The notes beneath the pieces are model-generated. The model was not told the origin of the DNA, did no database searches, and worked only from the letters and a program-made list of their open reading frames with translations. From assembly GCA_948470475.1 (NCBI GenBank), contig OX419338.1, forward strand, positions 8,553,705 to 8,617,704: DNA of 64,000 bases, in the 5' to 3' direction. Both the position numbers and the translations under genes were made by a program. Source of the stretch: Galaxea fascicularis (Eukaryota; Cnidaria; Anthozoa; Scleractinia; Euphylliidae). This document shows, piece by piece, positions 1 to 12,343 of the stretch; positions within the stretch are counted from its first letter, which is position 1; every line of letters starts with the position of its first letter.

Positions 1-297
1 TATACGTAAAATAATATTAGAAGTGGTATGATCTATCAAATATTAAAATGTTTCAAAAGAATAACTTATTTAAGCCCGAGATGATCATAAGACTTTGCTT
101 CAAAGATTAAAAAAAACACAGGTTTATTAATATTTAACCTTTTGCAACAAAAGAAATTCATTTTTAACTTTTTTGTTAACCGTAACTGAAAAAAATTAAC
201 CGATAGCCGTAAAAGAGCCAAAATTTTAGCCGATAACCGTAAAAGCCACCACCCCATTGAGACCCTCTCCTCAGCCTATTACATGGGTTTTAAACTT
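1..297. other. Left edge, no gene
   Basis: A+T-rich sequence with a short degenerate repeat of ACCGATAGCCGTAAAAG type around 175-250. Nothing else is recognised. Confidence 0.4.
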
Positions 298-505
298 GGG
301 GCCCGTTTCTCGAAAGTCCCGTACATTTTTCGGGGCCCGAAAAGCCATTTCAAAAACTGCGATCTATTCTAAAAAGCTGGCGTTTTACTACGATTTCAAG
401 ATACGAAAGGGAAAATTTGCTGCAAAATGTCATGCCAGGAAACGTCTTCATCTTTAAGATATGAAGGAAATTGTGGCACCCGAAATAGACCCGAAAAGTT
501 TCGCG
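298..505 (+). mobile_element. Foldback element, GGGCCCGTTTCTCGAAAG family, copy 1 (right end lost)
   Basis: Starts with GGGGCCCGTTTCTCGAAAG and matches the element at 36,938-37,167 along its length, including CAAGATACGAAAGGGAA and AAACGTCTTC. Similarity stops near 505, before the expected right inverted repeat. Confidence 0.7.
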
Positions 506-824
506 GCGTGGTCGGGTGTGTCTCCCCACGATATGGGTGAACTGAGATTGCCATCAGAATGTTGTCCGGAAGAAGTACCACAACTCAGTGATCGTGGAGA
601 GAAAACGTTGGAATATATGCGCGAAGTGGAGTTAGTATTCTGTGGTGACCAAGCATCAAACAAGTTACTCTCCACTATACGAAAAAACAGAGTGATTCTA
701 TCCGCGCAAAGCTGCTTGCTTAACACTTCCAATAGTTTTCATTCTCTTCACCTCTCATTTACACTTCATTTTCGCATTCTCTACTTGTTATTGTTCGTAT
801 GTAAATACTAAGCTTTTTACCTTT
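506..824. other. No recognised gene
   Basis: An open frame of 116 codons (461-811, +) starts inside the foldback element, has no family resemblance, and runs into low-complexity Ser/His/Leu/Phe sequence. I do not call it a gene. Confidence 0.4.
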
Positions 825-877
825 TATCCCATTGTTTTAGAAATTGTATAATATACAATTTCTGAAACAATGGGATA
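825..877. repeat. 53-bp near-perfect hairpin
   Basis: TATCCCATTGTTT and AAACAATGGGATA flank AGAAATTGTATA/TATACAATTTCT, giving an almost uninterrupted palindrome. It may be a solo foldback remnant. Confidence 0.75.
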
Positions 878-963
878 TATTATATGCGGAATTCAACTTG
901 AAAATGACCGTGGAGCAGTCGAAACGTCATTGTTATTTCTTATCACTCGTTTTTACAACCACA

Positions 964-1148
964 TACACCTTATTCCAAGATGGCTCCCATTTTAATATTC
1001 TTTTGTTTTTTATTCAAATTAGCCCTTTTGCCTCGTTCTCAAGGGCAAAATTCAAAAGAATATTTTACCTTGAACGAGGCAACAAGGGCAAATTTGAATA
1101 AAAATAAGAGGATATTATAGAATTGGAGCCATTTTGGAATAAGGTGTA
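964..1148. mobile_element. MITE with CACCTTATTCCAA.ATGGCTCC ends and TA flanks
   Basis: CACCTTATTCCAAGATGGCTCC at the left is mirrored by GGAGCC-TTTTGGAATAAGGTG at the right, each next to TA. This fits a Tc1/mariner-type target site. The core has a second inverted repeat (GCCTCGTTC / GAACGAGGC). Confidence 0.75.
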
Positions 1149-1197
1149 TGTTTTAGTAAGAACTTGTTACTTCGTATGACATAATTCGTCCTTCCAG

Positions 1198-1945
1198 GTA
1201 AAGTATTGGAGCGATGAGATGTATCAAGCCTTTTGTTCCTGTAAATACGCATGAAAAAGTTTATAAAAGCCTAGTACAGCCTTACTTTGAATATTGTTCC
1301 CCTCTTTGGGGTACAACTGCAGCCAATTGCTGGTAGGGTTCTTACTGTGCATTCCAGTTATGATATTCGTTCTACTGATATAATCGAGACCTTCTCTTGG
1401 GACGCACTTGATGTGAGGCGGCTCCGTGCCACTGAAATCAGCATTGAAGTATAAAATACTAAATGACGACACCGCACCCGACCTTAAAAACTCTGTTGTT
1501 AGAAGGAATGCTGATAAGACTGATTACCATCTACAGATCTGACACTTCTTAAACCGAGGAGAGAGTTTCTAAAAGGAAGTTTTGAATATAGCGATGCGAT
1601 GCTTTGGAACCAACTCCCAAGTGAAGCAAAACTAGCGGAATCGATATATTCATTTAATAAATATATCAAAACGCAATTGAGTCATGTCATGCTATATAGT
1701 CTTGTGTTAGCCATGTCCTACCTATTCTAGTTTTTTTTAAAACTTAGTTTATAATTATTAGTTTTCGTTCTAAGCTGAATTTTCGTAGTTTTAGACTTAT
1801 CATATTATTAGTCTCGTACTGTATTATTAGTTTTAGCCTCTTTTTCAGTATGGCTGTACAAACACGCCTTCCATGGAAACCAGCCAAGTGTTGTTGGGGC
1901 TAGCGTGTTTCTTTGATTTAAATAAAGTATACCATACCAAGTATA
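1198..1945 (+). mobile_element. LINE 3' fragment, family 1 copy 1 (degraded)
   Basis: Reading with frameshifts gives the C-terminal tail of a non-LTR reverse transcriptase polyprotein: IGAMRCIKPFVP, YKSLVQPYFEYCSPLWG, ETFSWDALDVRRLR, MLWNQLPSEAKLAESIYSF. The 3' end (AACACGCC..CCATGG..GTTGGGGCTAGCGTGTTTCTTTGATTTAAATAAAGTATACC) matches the minus-strand copy at 61,785-62,480. The element is 5' truncated and dead. Confidence 0.8.
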
Positions 1946-2008
1946 TTATGATTCAAATTGGACAGACTGCAAATTGTAGTAGTTGCCAAAATATATATCT
2001 ACGCGCCG

Positions 2009-2039
<31 letters not shown>

Positions 2040-2428
2040 ATGTAAGTCCACAATTGGTTTCGGCTCCATTAAATCCTATACCAATTGCAGAACATTTTAG
2101 AAGGAGCCACCCGCAATGTGAGCACACTCACGGGCAACACATATAAGTAAGGAAAATAACACAAAGTGAAATGAAGACGTTATGATAACCAATGCTCCTA
2201 AAAAAGGTAAAAGTGAAGTGATTGTCACCAGCGCGCGGCTCAGCGTTGTGTTTCTAAACGTTCCGATGTTATTGTTCAGTGTTGTAGGAGTTGAGGAAGT
2301 GCCATGCTGTTGTACGCAAGCTCCTGTGCGTTCCGCGCCTTACGTGCCAGATCTAGACGGGCGGAATTAATAAATTCAGGACCACTCATGTTCTCTTTTG
2401 CAGGTACAGACATTAATTCTAAGAATAC
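1946..2428. other. No recognised gene
   Basis: Unique-looking sequence between two mobile elements; short open frames only, with no signal peptide, domain or family resemblance. Confidence 0.4.
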
Positions 2429-2675
2429 AGATCAGACCACACCTCTGTAACAGATCTGGTGAAACCCGACCTGGTGGGTTATTTTGACCTCCCTGGCAAC
2501 TAGTGGTTTTTCAAAAACTCTCTGGTGAATTTTATTCCTCCGTAGTGAAGAATTTTAGTTTCCCTGTGAGGCGTGCTCCTCTGCAAGAAAATCAACCTGG
2601 TGGATTTTTGTCTGCCCTGGTAGAGTTTGAACAACCAGGTTCCACCAGGTCTGTTACAAAGGGGTGTATCAGAGC
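2429..2675. mobile_element. Imperfect terminal-inverted-repeat element
   Basis: The left end GATCAGACCACACCTCTGTAACAGATCTGGTG pairs with the right end CACCAGGTCTGTTACAAAGGGGTGTATCAGAGC. The interior has further CCTGG/CCAGG motifs. No clear target duplication. Confidence 0.65.
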
Positions 2676-2812
2676 TAAACATGATTTACGATTATTGACC
2701 CGGAATAAGTTATAGAAGTCCCTCATTCATATTATTGCCATGTATTGTAGTCAAATTGCAACGGTACACTATTGCGAGACAGGAATATCTTTTTGTGAAT
2801 CGCACGTGAAGG

Positions 2813-3095
2813 CAGGGCCGCAGCCAGACTTCAGAACAAGACGAGGCAAGTTTCGAGCCCCCAAGGCGCGAGCCGCTAGGGGGGTCTTGAGGCATGCCCC
2901 CAGAAAATTTTGAAATCTAGAGGCTCAGAAATGCTCTTTTAAGCATTTTCAGTGGCATTTTCATCAGAAAAGTCAATCTTGGGCAAGTGTAGAAGTTCAC
3001 TTTTTTATTGCTGAGCGATACTGGTGCCAAGAAAACAAGGCCAAAATCAAGACAAGGCAATTGCCTCGTCTTGCCTCATGCTAGTTACGGCCCTG
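2813..3095. mobile_element. hAT-like non-autonomous element, 283 bp
   Basis: Ends CAGGGCCG and CGGCCCTG, with subterminal GACGAGGCAA / TTGCCTCGTC. Flanked by a 5-bp direct repeat GAAGG (2808-2812 and 3096-3100). CAGGG ends are typical of hAT elements; a 5-bp duplication is shorter than the usual 8. Confidence 0.75.
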
Positions 3096-3460
3096 GAAGG
3101 CGCTCGTCACGGTGTAAGGTGTCTGTAGGAAAATTTATTGCTTACAAGTTCCAGGACCGGCTCCAGGGCTCGATTTCTAGCTTGCCATTTAATTTCGTAT
3201 GATACGCTATCCCTACAATAGAGGGAGACCTACGAATAACGCCGTAAAAAGCTCAAGATACAACCGAAGAATAGATTGAGCTTGGACAGCACTGGTGAAC
3301 GTGCAAAGACTTTGGAACACCCGGCGAATTTAGACGAGATCTTGGCGTGTGAGGAGTACTCTCGTATCACTACCATGGCCCTATCATGGGCGATTGTAAA
3401 CTTATATAACTTGTTTCCTGCACTTGGGCGCCGGTATAGTAACAGGAATTTGTCTGTTCT

Positions 3461-3590
3461 GATGAGTGGCTCACTCGGAGACCCAGGGGCAGATAGTCGA
3501 CGGGATCGGACGAAGATTGGGACTTGCGGAAGTTTCGTAAGTCCCAATCGTCGACTATCCGCCCCTGGGTCTCCGAGGATGAGTGGCTCA
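3461..3590. mobile_element. 104-bp foldback element flanked by a perfect 13-bp direct repeat
   Basis: The element (3474-3577) runs from CTCGGAGACCCAGGGGC to GCCCCTGGGTCTCCGAG, with inner arms ATAGTCGACG / CGTCGACTAT and GATTGGGACT / AGTCCCAATC. GATGAGTGGCTCA occurs exactly at 3461-3473 and 3578-3590. Confidence 0.85.
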
Positions 3591-4930
3591 TTGTGTTTAC
3601 GTCAAATGTGATTGGCCGGAGTAGGTGTTTTCGGTTTTGGTTGTCCGACTCCGTACCCCAACCAAAATCCAGTGCAAACAGTTGATTCCCGTTTTCCGCG
3701 CGAAATTGTTTCCCCAGCTGGCATGGATCAAATCCGAAGTATTATAAGAAATTTTAGAGGGATTCTGTCGGAAATTCCTTTCTTTCTGCCAGCTAGAACA
3801 TTTTATTGCCTTCTGCAGGTTATGGTGTCAAAGAACAACAAATTTAACACTTCTAAGTACGTTATCCGGAAAATATTCAAAGACATAACTTTTGAAAATT
3901 TTGCTATACCGCTTAATCGCTAACCCACAAGAAGCAGTTGATCCCAGAGTAAGTTAATAATTCCAAGCTTTCCTACCGTAATTTCTTCAAGCTCGTCTAA
4001 TGACAATCGTCATCTTCCGCCTAGGGGTAAAATCGGCCAATTAAAAATAGTTTGCGGATTTAATTTTTCGCAACCCCTTGTTACTCTGTCTCACAGAAAT
4101 CTTTCCCGTGAGCGAGACTGAGGATGTAGGACATGTTAAATACGCAAAATAGAAGAAAAATCGAAAGCGTAACTTGGCGGAAAATTAAGAGAAATCCGGC
4201 AGTTCATACTCAGACTGAAAGCACTAAGTCGACGCTACTCGATTTTTTGTGAAAAACGATTGTCTTCTTGACTTAAGTAACTAGTACTTGCGAAAAAAAT
4301 AATCATTGTTTTCAAAAACATGAGCAAGCTTTATAATCTCATTCATTTGAACGTCACAAAAGCGGAAAAATGACGAAGTATCAGTAAGTACATATAAAGA
4401 GTACTGTACCTCCTCTCAAGGAAGAATTACCAAGTAAGAGGCTGACAGTTGTGCAGCGGAGCAGCGAGCCAGCTGCTCAGCTGGGTAGCGAGGGGTTTAA
4501 AAGAGAGGAAAAAGATACCACTAGACTTCCACAAGACTTTATTCTTGATGTTCAGATTTAGAGATTTTCCAACCGATTTTCTCAACAGATTACCTACTAA
4601 CTTTCTTCCAGATTTTCCATCCAAGTCTAACAACATGTGCGAAGTAAAAGTCCGAGATCAGATGTCAATCAAGACATCGTGCTCTGATTGGATAACTAGA
4701 CAAGAGTACAAATCACGTGCGAGTAACGAAATCTATAGAGTAACGAAATCTATTTCTGACAGGGTTTAATTTAAAGCAGAAAGCAAACAGCATAGCGAGA
4801 AAACATTTGCGAACTGAGCGGGGTTGGCTTGGTCCACTGAATTTTTGTTCCTCCCCGTGCGCTTGATGCTCCGACCTTTTGCGGGTTAATTCACACCAGT
4901 AGGATACTAAAACGCGAAATGAAGGCCCGT
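3591..4930. other. Intergenic, no recognised gene
   Basis: Short overlapping open frames only. No splice-consistent exon, domain or clear repeat was found. Confidence 0.4.
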
Positions 4931-5314
4931 ACACCCTTTTTAATATTAAAAACGTTTAATTTTGGAGCCGAGGCTAAACGTTCTTATTTTTTCTGCGATT
5001 TGAGCCTAAAAACGTTCGTCAGTTCAATAAAGCAATGGGACGTGACTAGGAAACCTATAAAAGTACTTCCATCGTGTTTACTGTGATGTCAGTAATCTAG
5101 TTGCTTGTCACATGTTTGTGCGCATTGTTCTGATGCCGCGGAAAAGATATCGCGACAGCCAACTCATGTTAAATTTGGGCGTCCAAAAGCATTGAACACA
5201 GAGGATCGATTCACAACTCGACAAAAACAATTGATACAAACTGGGTATGTTCTTAGTACGTTCTTAAAATTTTGCTTGATATCAGCCTCAACGTTCTTAT
5301 AAAAAAAAGAGTGT
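4931..5314 (+). mobile_element. TIR element, ACACCCTTTTT family, copy 1 (384 bp)
   Basis: ACACCCTTTTT at the left and AAAAAAGAGTGT at the right, each bordered by TA. Internal text (GAGCCGAGGCTAAACGTT, GCGATTTGAGCCT, CTTGTCACATG.TTGTGCG, AACGTTCTTATAAAA) matches the copy at 29,753-30,128 on the other strand. Confidence 0.8.
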
Positions 5315-5886
5315 AATTCAGTACTTGAGGTGAAAAAAATCGACAAAATGGCCTTTAAACCACCCAGGACACACCAAGGGACATTAGAGTTTGGTAAGAA
5401 TACTTTATTTCGCATTATTTTCAATTTTTCTTCGGTAACGCCGTCCGACAATAACCATAAATGGCTTGTAGAAACACCTACAACTTGACTCGATCCTCTA
5501 TAGTTTTCGCGTGCAAATGTCACGTAGTACGCTTGGGCTGCCTGTGGTCACACCCCCAGACACACTAACCACAGTCGTTAAAAGGATTTGTCGCGGTTTA
5601 TGACGATAGCAGCTGCAAAGTTTCCTACAATTAACGAAGTAAACCTGTCAAATCTCACAGATAAGTATTCTCGTACAGCCCACGAACAGTTAAGTCTTCT
5701 ATTTCAGGACTGGTGTACTGCAAATGGCAGGATTCTGACATAAGCATTAATCATTTGATGTGAGCTGACCTATCTGAGCTGGGCGTTTTCTGATACTATT
5801 CACTATTCAGACAGAAGTATTCTGAAGGAAAATGTCGATAGTAGACGTTAACCGCCACATAAGGTTTTTTTGTGGGCGTTTTTGTC
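5315..5886. other. Intergenic, no recognised gene
   Basis: A 119-codon minus-strand frame (5164-5523) begins in this stretch and runs through the element above. It has no family resemblance and is taken as chance. Confidence 0.4.
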
Positions 5887-5889
5887 TAA

Positions 5890-6343
5890 AGGCCCCAGCA
5901 AACGGCTTCAACATTTGCTTCAACATCCATTCGATTTTGTTGAACGCTGTTGGAAGGTTGTTGAATGATGTTGAACGGTGGGATGAGCAAACAGTTTCAA
6001 CATTTCATTCAACAAAACTTAACGAGTGGCATGGTAATTAGTTTCAGGCCCCAGCGCTTGCTCAACAATGTTGAAAGAGCGGGGCAAACGACTTCAACTC
6101 CGTTTCAACATTTCGAACATTCCAGAGAACAAAAGAAATGTCTGAAATGTTGAACGCATGTTGAAGCAAAGTTTAAACGCTTTTAAACTCTTTCAACATC
6201 GATTCAACGTCGTTTCAACACGTTTCAACACGCCGGTTTCAACAAGTTGGAAAGGGGGTGGCAAACGCTTTCAAAATTGCCATTCAACAAAATCGAAAGG
6301 ATGTTGAAGCAAATCAGGGGGTTGAAGCCGTTTGCTAGGGCCT
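5890..6343. mobile_element. 454-bp MITE, TAA target duplication, rich in TTCAACA/TGTTGAA motifs
   Basis: Left AGGCCCCAGCAAACGGCTTCAAC mirrors right GTTGAAGCCGTTTGCTAGGGCCT. The flanks are TAA at 5887-5889 and 6344-6346, as for PIF/Harbinger-type insertions. The interior is a mosaic of GTTGAA and TTCAAC words. Confidence 0.85.
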
Positions 6344-6346
6344 TAA

Positions 6347-6892
6347 GTCAATAAAAGTCGCAAAAAATATGCAAGATGTATCTTTTTATTGATCGGTAGC
6401 GGCATCAAATTATAGCACTGCAGTTAAACAGCAGACGGCAAGGAGGCTGTATAGAAGCACGCCACATTATTCCAGTACCCCCGTCATTGTAATCCCCCAA
6501 TTTTAATTTGCATTTTTGATTCCAAAAGATTTTCCCTCCCGCGCAGAAATTTATAACACAGTCATAACTTCCCTTAGCGAATTGCAGTTCTAAATTTTCA
6601 AGTTTATATTCCAATCAAATCCTCTCACAAGCGATGAAAAAGTGAGAGCTTGAACACAACGAAACAAGTGAGTTGACCGCGAGTTGTTTTAGCCTTAAAT
6701 TTTGTTTCGATATATCGGTTGGCTCAATTTCCTAATGCATCAACCTGAGATATGAGATCAGTAAAATCAATCTCAACAAATCTATCATGCCACGAACTTG
6801 TTGACAAAGACCGCGGGTTTAAAAAGGTGAAGTGTCTTGCAGTTGAAGTGTCTGGCGGGCTGAACGTGCAATTCTCAAGATCTTCGATCATC
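6347..6892. other. Upstream region of gene A
   Basis: Expected to hold the gene A promoter and 5' UTR. No unambiguous TATA box or initiator was recognised. Confidence 0.35.
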
Positions 6893-9800
6893 ATGAGCCT
6901 TTTCGTTTCGTTTGTTTTGAGTCTCTTCGTTTTGACAACCTTGAACGGTTTCTCAAGAGCGGGTAAGTGACTTCAAGATATGGCAAATCAAAATCAATCG
7001 TTTTCCCCATTTTAGTCATTCGCCGCTAAAGCCTTTTATATACTCATTGGGACTGATTACGAATCGGCGTTTTATCTCGATCGGTGTACAGTTTTCAGGT
7101 GTATTATATCTGTCGTTTATTGCTTGCTTTCCTCTTCTTAGTCTCTCTCTAATTTTCTCATTTATTTTCGTTCGACGAAACTTTCCTAAGTCCGATCACC
7201 GTTGTTTAGTAACGAAAATTGAATGCACATGTATGCCCGGTCTAAGATACTTTTTCCGACGCAAGCCACAAAATATTCGTTTTCACCGCATCGAAGCTCT
7301 ATCGATTTTTGCTTTTACTCTAGTGAAAATAACACTTTGTAGCTTCCAAAGCGAGTTGGTGGATATTCTGATACTGTTTATTCAAAAGCATTTTGAATTC
7401 AATGCAAAATGTACCGGTCTTGCTGTAATTTATTACACAAGTTTTACTATTTGTATTTTGACAATATCCAAGACAAATACAATGACAAACGTTTAAAAGT
7501 TCAATTTCGAGGCTCGTCACGGTACGGTTCTGGTTAATAATTTTTAAGAATAAACCTACAGTTTTATGCTGTTGTTTGGGAGTAGAACTGCTTCAGTGTG
7601 AGGTCCAAGTGGCAGGATTTAAAAGGCAGGTACATTAATAACAATGGTCACTAAAATGCTGACACGATGAACGACATTTTCGTTGTCAATTCTGTCATTT
7701 TTTCCAAAGTTCTTTCAAACAGTATACCAAGAAACAGTAATTATGAAACATCCCGTGGCGAGAATGCCAGGGTCACCGCAATAGTGAGCAGTTTGTTCGA
7801 TGATTTTGCGTGGTGAATCTGAATCACTGCCAAGTATTAATAGAGGGGTTATGCTGATAAGTGATGCCCTCATTTCCCGCAGCTAAATACCAACGAGAAA
7901 ATGTGTTCATGAGCATAGTTTTAATGACCTTGGTTTAGCATGTAGCTAAACTTTCGAGCTTTTCAGGGGGTAGATAACTCTATTTTAGGGCGTAAGCAAT
8001 TTTCAGGGGATAAAGTTATATTAGTTTGGGTAAACTGGTTAATTTTATCCGCTCGATTGCGTGTCCAGTTTTTCTCTGGATAAAGTCATCTGCTCCTTCC
8101 TGACAACTGCTGCTAGGACTCATGTTCTTGAGCAATCAGTCTTCTCACAAGATTGTTGCTCCGGTGCAAGAACTGTTTCTTTTGTTGTCTACGTTAATTG
8201 TTAGCCACATCCTAAACTCCTGATAAACCTGACCTAAACTATATTAGTGCCGCTGGGCGTCAATTCATAGATTGAAGTTTGTAAGATTTATTAATGGCAA
8301 AAACGCAATTAAAAAAACTTAACAGTCTCATGATCAGTTATGCCACCAGTGATAAGGGATGGTGAGCGAATGTTGTCGTTAATTCAAGATGTCCATTTAC
8401 TGCCATTGATTACTCCTGTTCTGTCTCTTTCTCTTACAAACACATGCTACTAAGGTAAGTGAAAATATGTTTACATTATCAACAACGAATTGCTTGTTTC
8501 AGTTCCGGAGATGTGACAGAAGGCCTGGACTGAAAGGTTGCATTGTGTAAACTTGTCTGATAGCTTTATGATTGGCTTTGTGGATCAAGAAACCGACGTT
8601 TTTCCTCGTTAACACGTCAAGAGGCAGGACCATTACTGTCACCAGCCGAATAAAGGAAATATTTTATTTAGACAAGTGATCAATGAATGAATTAAGATCT
8701 GACTATGTGTGCGGATTAATTAAGCCATTGCACCATCAATACCCAGTGGCATAACTACTTAGACATGAGATAATCACACGTCCAAAGTCATTATTGCCCG
8801 CCTCTCCCCCCCCCGCCACGTTCCCCTCCCCCCCCAATTCCTGTAGTGGCTAAAGGAAGGCCTTCCTAATAATACTTTCTGAGACTTCATAAAATAACCA
8901 GGGGAAATTTCCGTCAGTATCAGTTTTATTATAGTACAATAGCTTGTTTGTTTGTTTAGTCTTGTCAAAGCTAAGGTTATCGACCTCATATCTTCTCAAA
9001 ACCGTGTAGTTGTCAAACATTGATCCGAAACACGCAATGTTTTCGTTCAAACAGCTGGCATAATTTTCGGTACTTGATCGACGTTTCTACTGGTCTTCAT
9101 TTGGAAGAAACTATAGTTCGTAAAAGTTTATTAAGTAAATACTTGTTTAAAAGTGCTTTAATCGTTGAGTGTTACTCTTAAGGGTCTGTCAGATTCAGCT
9201 GTAAATGAGCAGGCTTCTGCCTCCAACTGACTGACACAACATAACACAAACAAAACCGAGTTAGTTAACTGATTAGATTGAAGATGTAATACTAATAGTC
9301 TGCAGTATCATTTTCTTTCAATTCTGATGGGTTTTCGCCGTCACCAATCTCGAAATAGTCGAAATACAATGTCGTTTGTGTACAGGCTCCCGTTTGAAGA
9401 TATATAACTGGCCCGTAGCCAGAAACATTTTCCAACCGAGGCACTATTCTAAAAGATGCGCCAGGTTCGAATTTTACCTTTTTGTTGTTGTCGTTGTGGC
9501 TGCTTGCTACTAAATCTACTAAATACATAGGCGAAAAAAGAAAAAACAGGAAATTTCAACCGAGGCGAGTGCCTCGGTTCGCCTTATACTGGCTACGGGC
9601 CAGTACAAGAAAAGCAAAACCCAGCGGCAGACCAAACAAGGCGACCAGCCGCAAAGTTGGGGCAGGGAGATGGGTTTGAGGCTGTTCTCATTAGGCTTAA
9701 GTGCTAATGAGGAGTGTGATCTTGAATTGTTTGAGGCAAACCAAACTTGGTCGCAAACGTCGCGTGCCCCTTACAATACCCTCATTTTCCATCCCCTTCC

Positions 9801-12280
9801 TGGCGGAATCCACCGGCAAACGCAGGTTATAAATGCACCCACGAAATTTATAACATTTTCTGTGGTTACTTAACCTTTGCTTTAACTACGAGCGAATATT
9901 AGAAGAACGAGTAAAGAGAGAGATGGCCACAAAGCGATTGTCTTGTAAAGCTCTTCCTAGTTCGCATTGTCTGTTTATCCGTCTTTTGGGAAGAGGTGCG
10001 CGAGAAAGAAATTTTGGTTACACTATATTTCTTTTCTGAGTATAACTTCAGAGAATCCCATATAAGTGGTATTATTCTTGTCATGCTTAAACGCCACAAG
10101 ATAACTGATTCAGTAGGAATCATTGATAGGTCGTTCGCAAAGACGAAACTGTTCTTTATCGGTTCAAATTCATTTCTCCATTCAGTTTACTATAAGTATC
10201 CTAAATTTGCCCCAAGGTCATAATACTTCTTTTCTGCGGCAACTAAAACTATTGTGATGCATATTACAGAAACCATTGTGAACTGGAACCAGTCGGAAAG
10301 TGTCGAGGCCAGGTTACGAAGAAGATTATTCAACACTGATTATGATCCTGAGTTGCGACCTGTTTTAAACCTGAGTGACAGAGTCACAGTCAAGCTTGGA
10401 ATCTCTTTACATCAAGTTATCGATGTGGTGAGAATGTAACTTATTCCATCTCTGGCTTAGTGTGTGGTGCGTCCAGGCACTTTTTTGAAATTACAATCAG
10501 TTTCAGGGTTTTGTAAACAGACTTCAAAGGATTAACTTAACGCCAATAGCATGTAGCCACCAAGGCGTAACCTTTTTCAGTCTCATAGCTTGTTCCTAAA
10601 GCGAATGATACACGGTTCAACATTTGTTGAGCAACAAATGTTGCAGCTGCTGTTCAACAAATGTTAAACAGTGTATCATGTGCTGTTACACGTTGAAATA
10701 TGCCGTTCAACATGTCGGTTGAAAGTTGTTCAACGTTGTTGAACGAAAATAGAGCTTGGCTCTATTCCGTTCAACAAGTTGTCGCAACATTTGTTGCTCA
10801 ACAAACGTTGAACCGTGTATCATTCGCTTAAAAGAGACTATTGATTGAATTATTAATTGCGATCTTTATGGCTTGCAGGACGAGAAGAATCAGCTTATAA
10901 CTGTCAGTCTTTGGGTTCGACAGGTAAAAATTTAACATTTTACTGATAAAGGAGCCCCTGACTGATAACATGACTCAAAACTAACAGCACAGAAGCACTT
11001 GAATGAATGAATTTTATCATCACTTTAACCACTTTTCGCGAACGCAAAACCGTTAAAATTGATAAAAAGAAGGTGTTGTTTGGAGTGCCTGACAACAGGT
11101 CAGGTCTATAATTATCTGGACTGTTTTGGTCTGTAATTTACCTTAAGTGAATTCATATCCTCTCTTTAGTCAACAACAATATTTCTTTACACTCTTTATG
11201 CTTTGGCTCACTTGACAGGCCTGGTTTAACCCATTCTTAAGTTGGAACTCATCAGATTTCCAAGGAATGAGTCAAATAAACATCGACGCCAAAAAAGTGT
11301 GGATCCCAGACATACATCTTTACAACATGTAAGTATTATTTAAAAGTCCCACGATTATCGTTGTTCTCCGGTTGGCTAAGACGAATGCAAACGCTCTCAA
11401 AATTGCTGACCAATAATATGACACGTATATATTGTTGGGCCCAAAATGCTCAGTGGGTGTGTTTGAATCGGCTGACCACTGAAACAACGACAGCTAACAA
11501 CAACCTCGTTCCCAGGGCGCGGTTGGGCCAACAACTGCCAATTTCTCGGAACAACATTCAGCACGGTGTTCAAATGGCACGGCTCAACACGTGCCTATCA
11601 ATGATCATGTGAGCGTTTGCACTGGCCTTTAGGCAAAATGGTAAGTACACCGTTGAAACTAAATTTCCAAATTTCTGCTTTCGATGTGCCATTCATGAAA
11701 CCTACCTTTCCACTTCACCGGCAGCGCTGATGCAGACAGGGATGGCGCTCTGGACAGATTTAAAACCAAAATTGTACTCAGTTCTAACGGACGGAACATG
11801 TGGCTTGCCCCAGCTCTCTACACGTTCTCCTGCAAGATTAATGTCAGCTTTTTCCCTTTTGACGAACAGGTACGCATGCGCAGTAGAGACGTCTTGCTTA
11901 ATGTATACCTATTGAGTTAATTTTTTTCAAATGCAGTGACCAAAGATGTTCACCCAAATCGTTGATCAACAGAGAATCTGAATATGTCCTTCTACTCGAC
12001 AAAGAAACTTTTTAGGGAGCCAGGTTATTACCATTGACTCTCCAAACAAGGGCAACGCTGTCTCGAGAATATGGTGTTCGGTGATACTAAAGCGTTCTCG
12101 TTTCTTAGAGGTGAAATATTAAATGACGATTAAAGGGCCTAATGGAGCAAAATACTAATCTAAGGATCGAGAGGTAGTGAGTGAGTGAGTTCAAATCAAC
12201 TTAGAATGTAGCGAAAGCGACTCAGTTCTGGGTTGCCTTTCCAAGTTTATGTCTCGTCATCACGTTCTTATGACCGTTTA

Positions 12281-12343
<63 letters not shown>

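Noticed and set aside
461..811. 116-codon open frame on the plus strand
   Set aside because: Begins inside a repeated foldback element, shows no domain and ends in low-complexity sequence.
5164..5523. 119-codon open frame on the minus strand
   Set aside because: Runs through a repeat whose second copy has a broken frame; no family resemblance.
9292..9528. 78-codon minus-strand frame with a plausible-looking acidic C-terminus
   Set aside because: About half of it is the inverted-repeat element at 9,407-9,604, and no neighbouring exon supports it.
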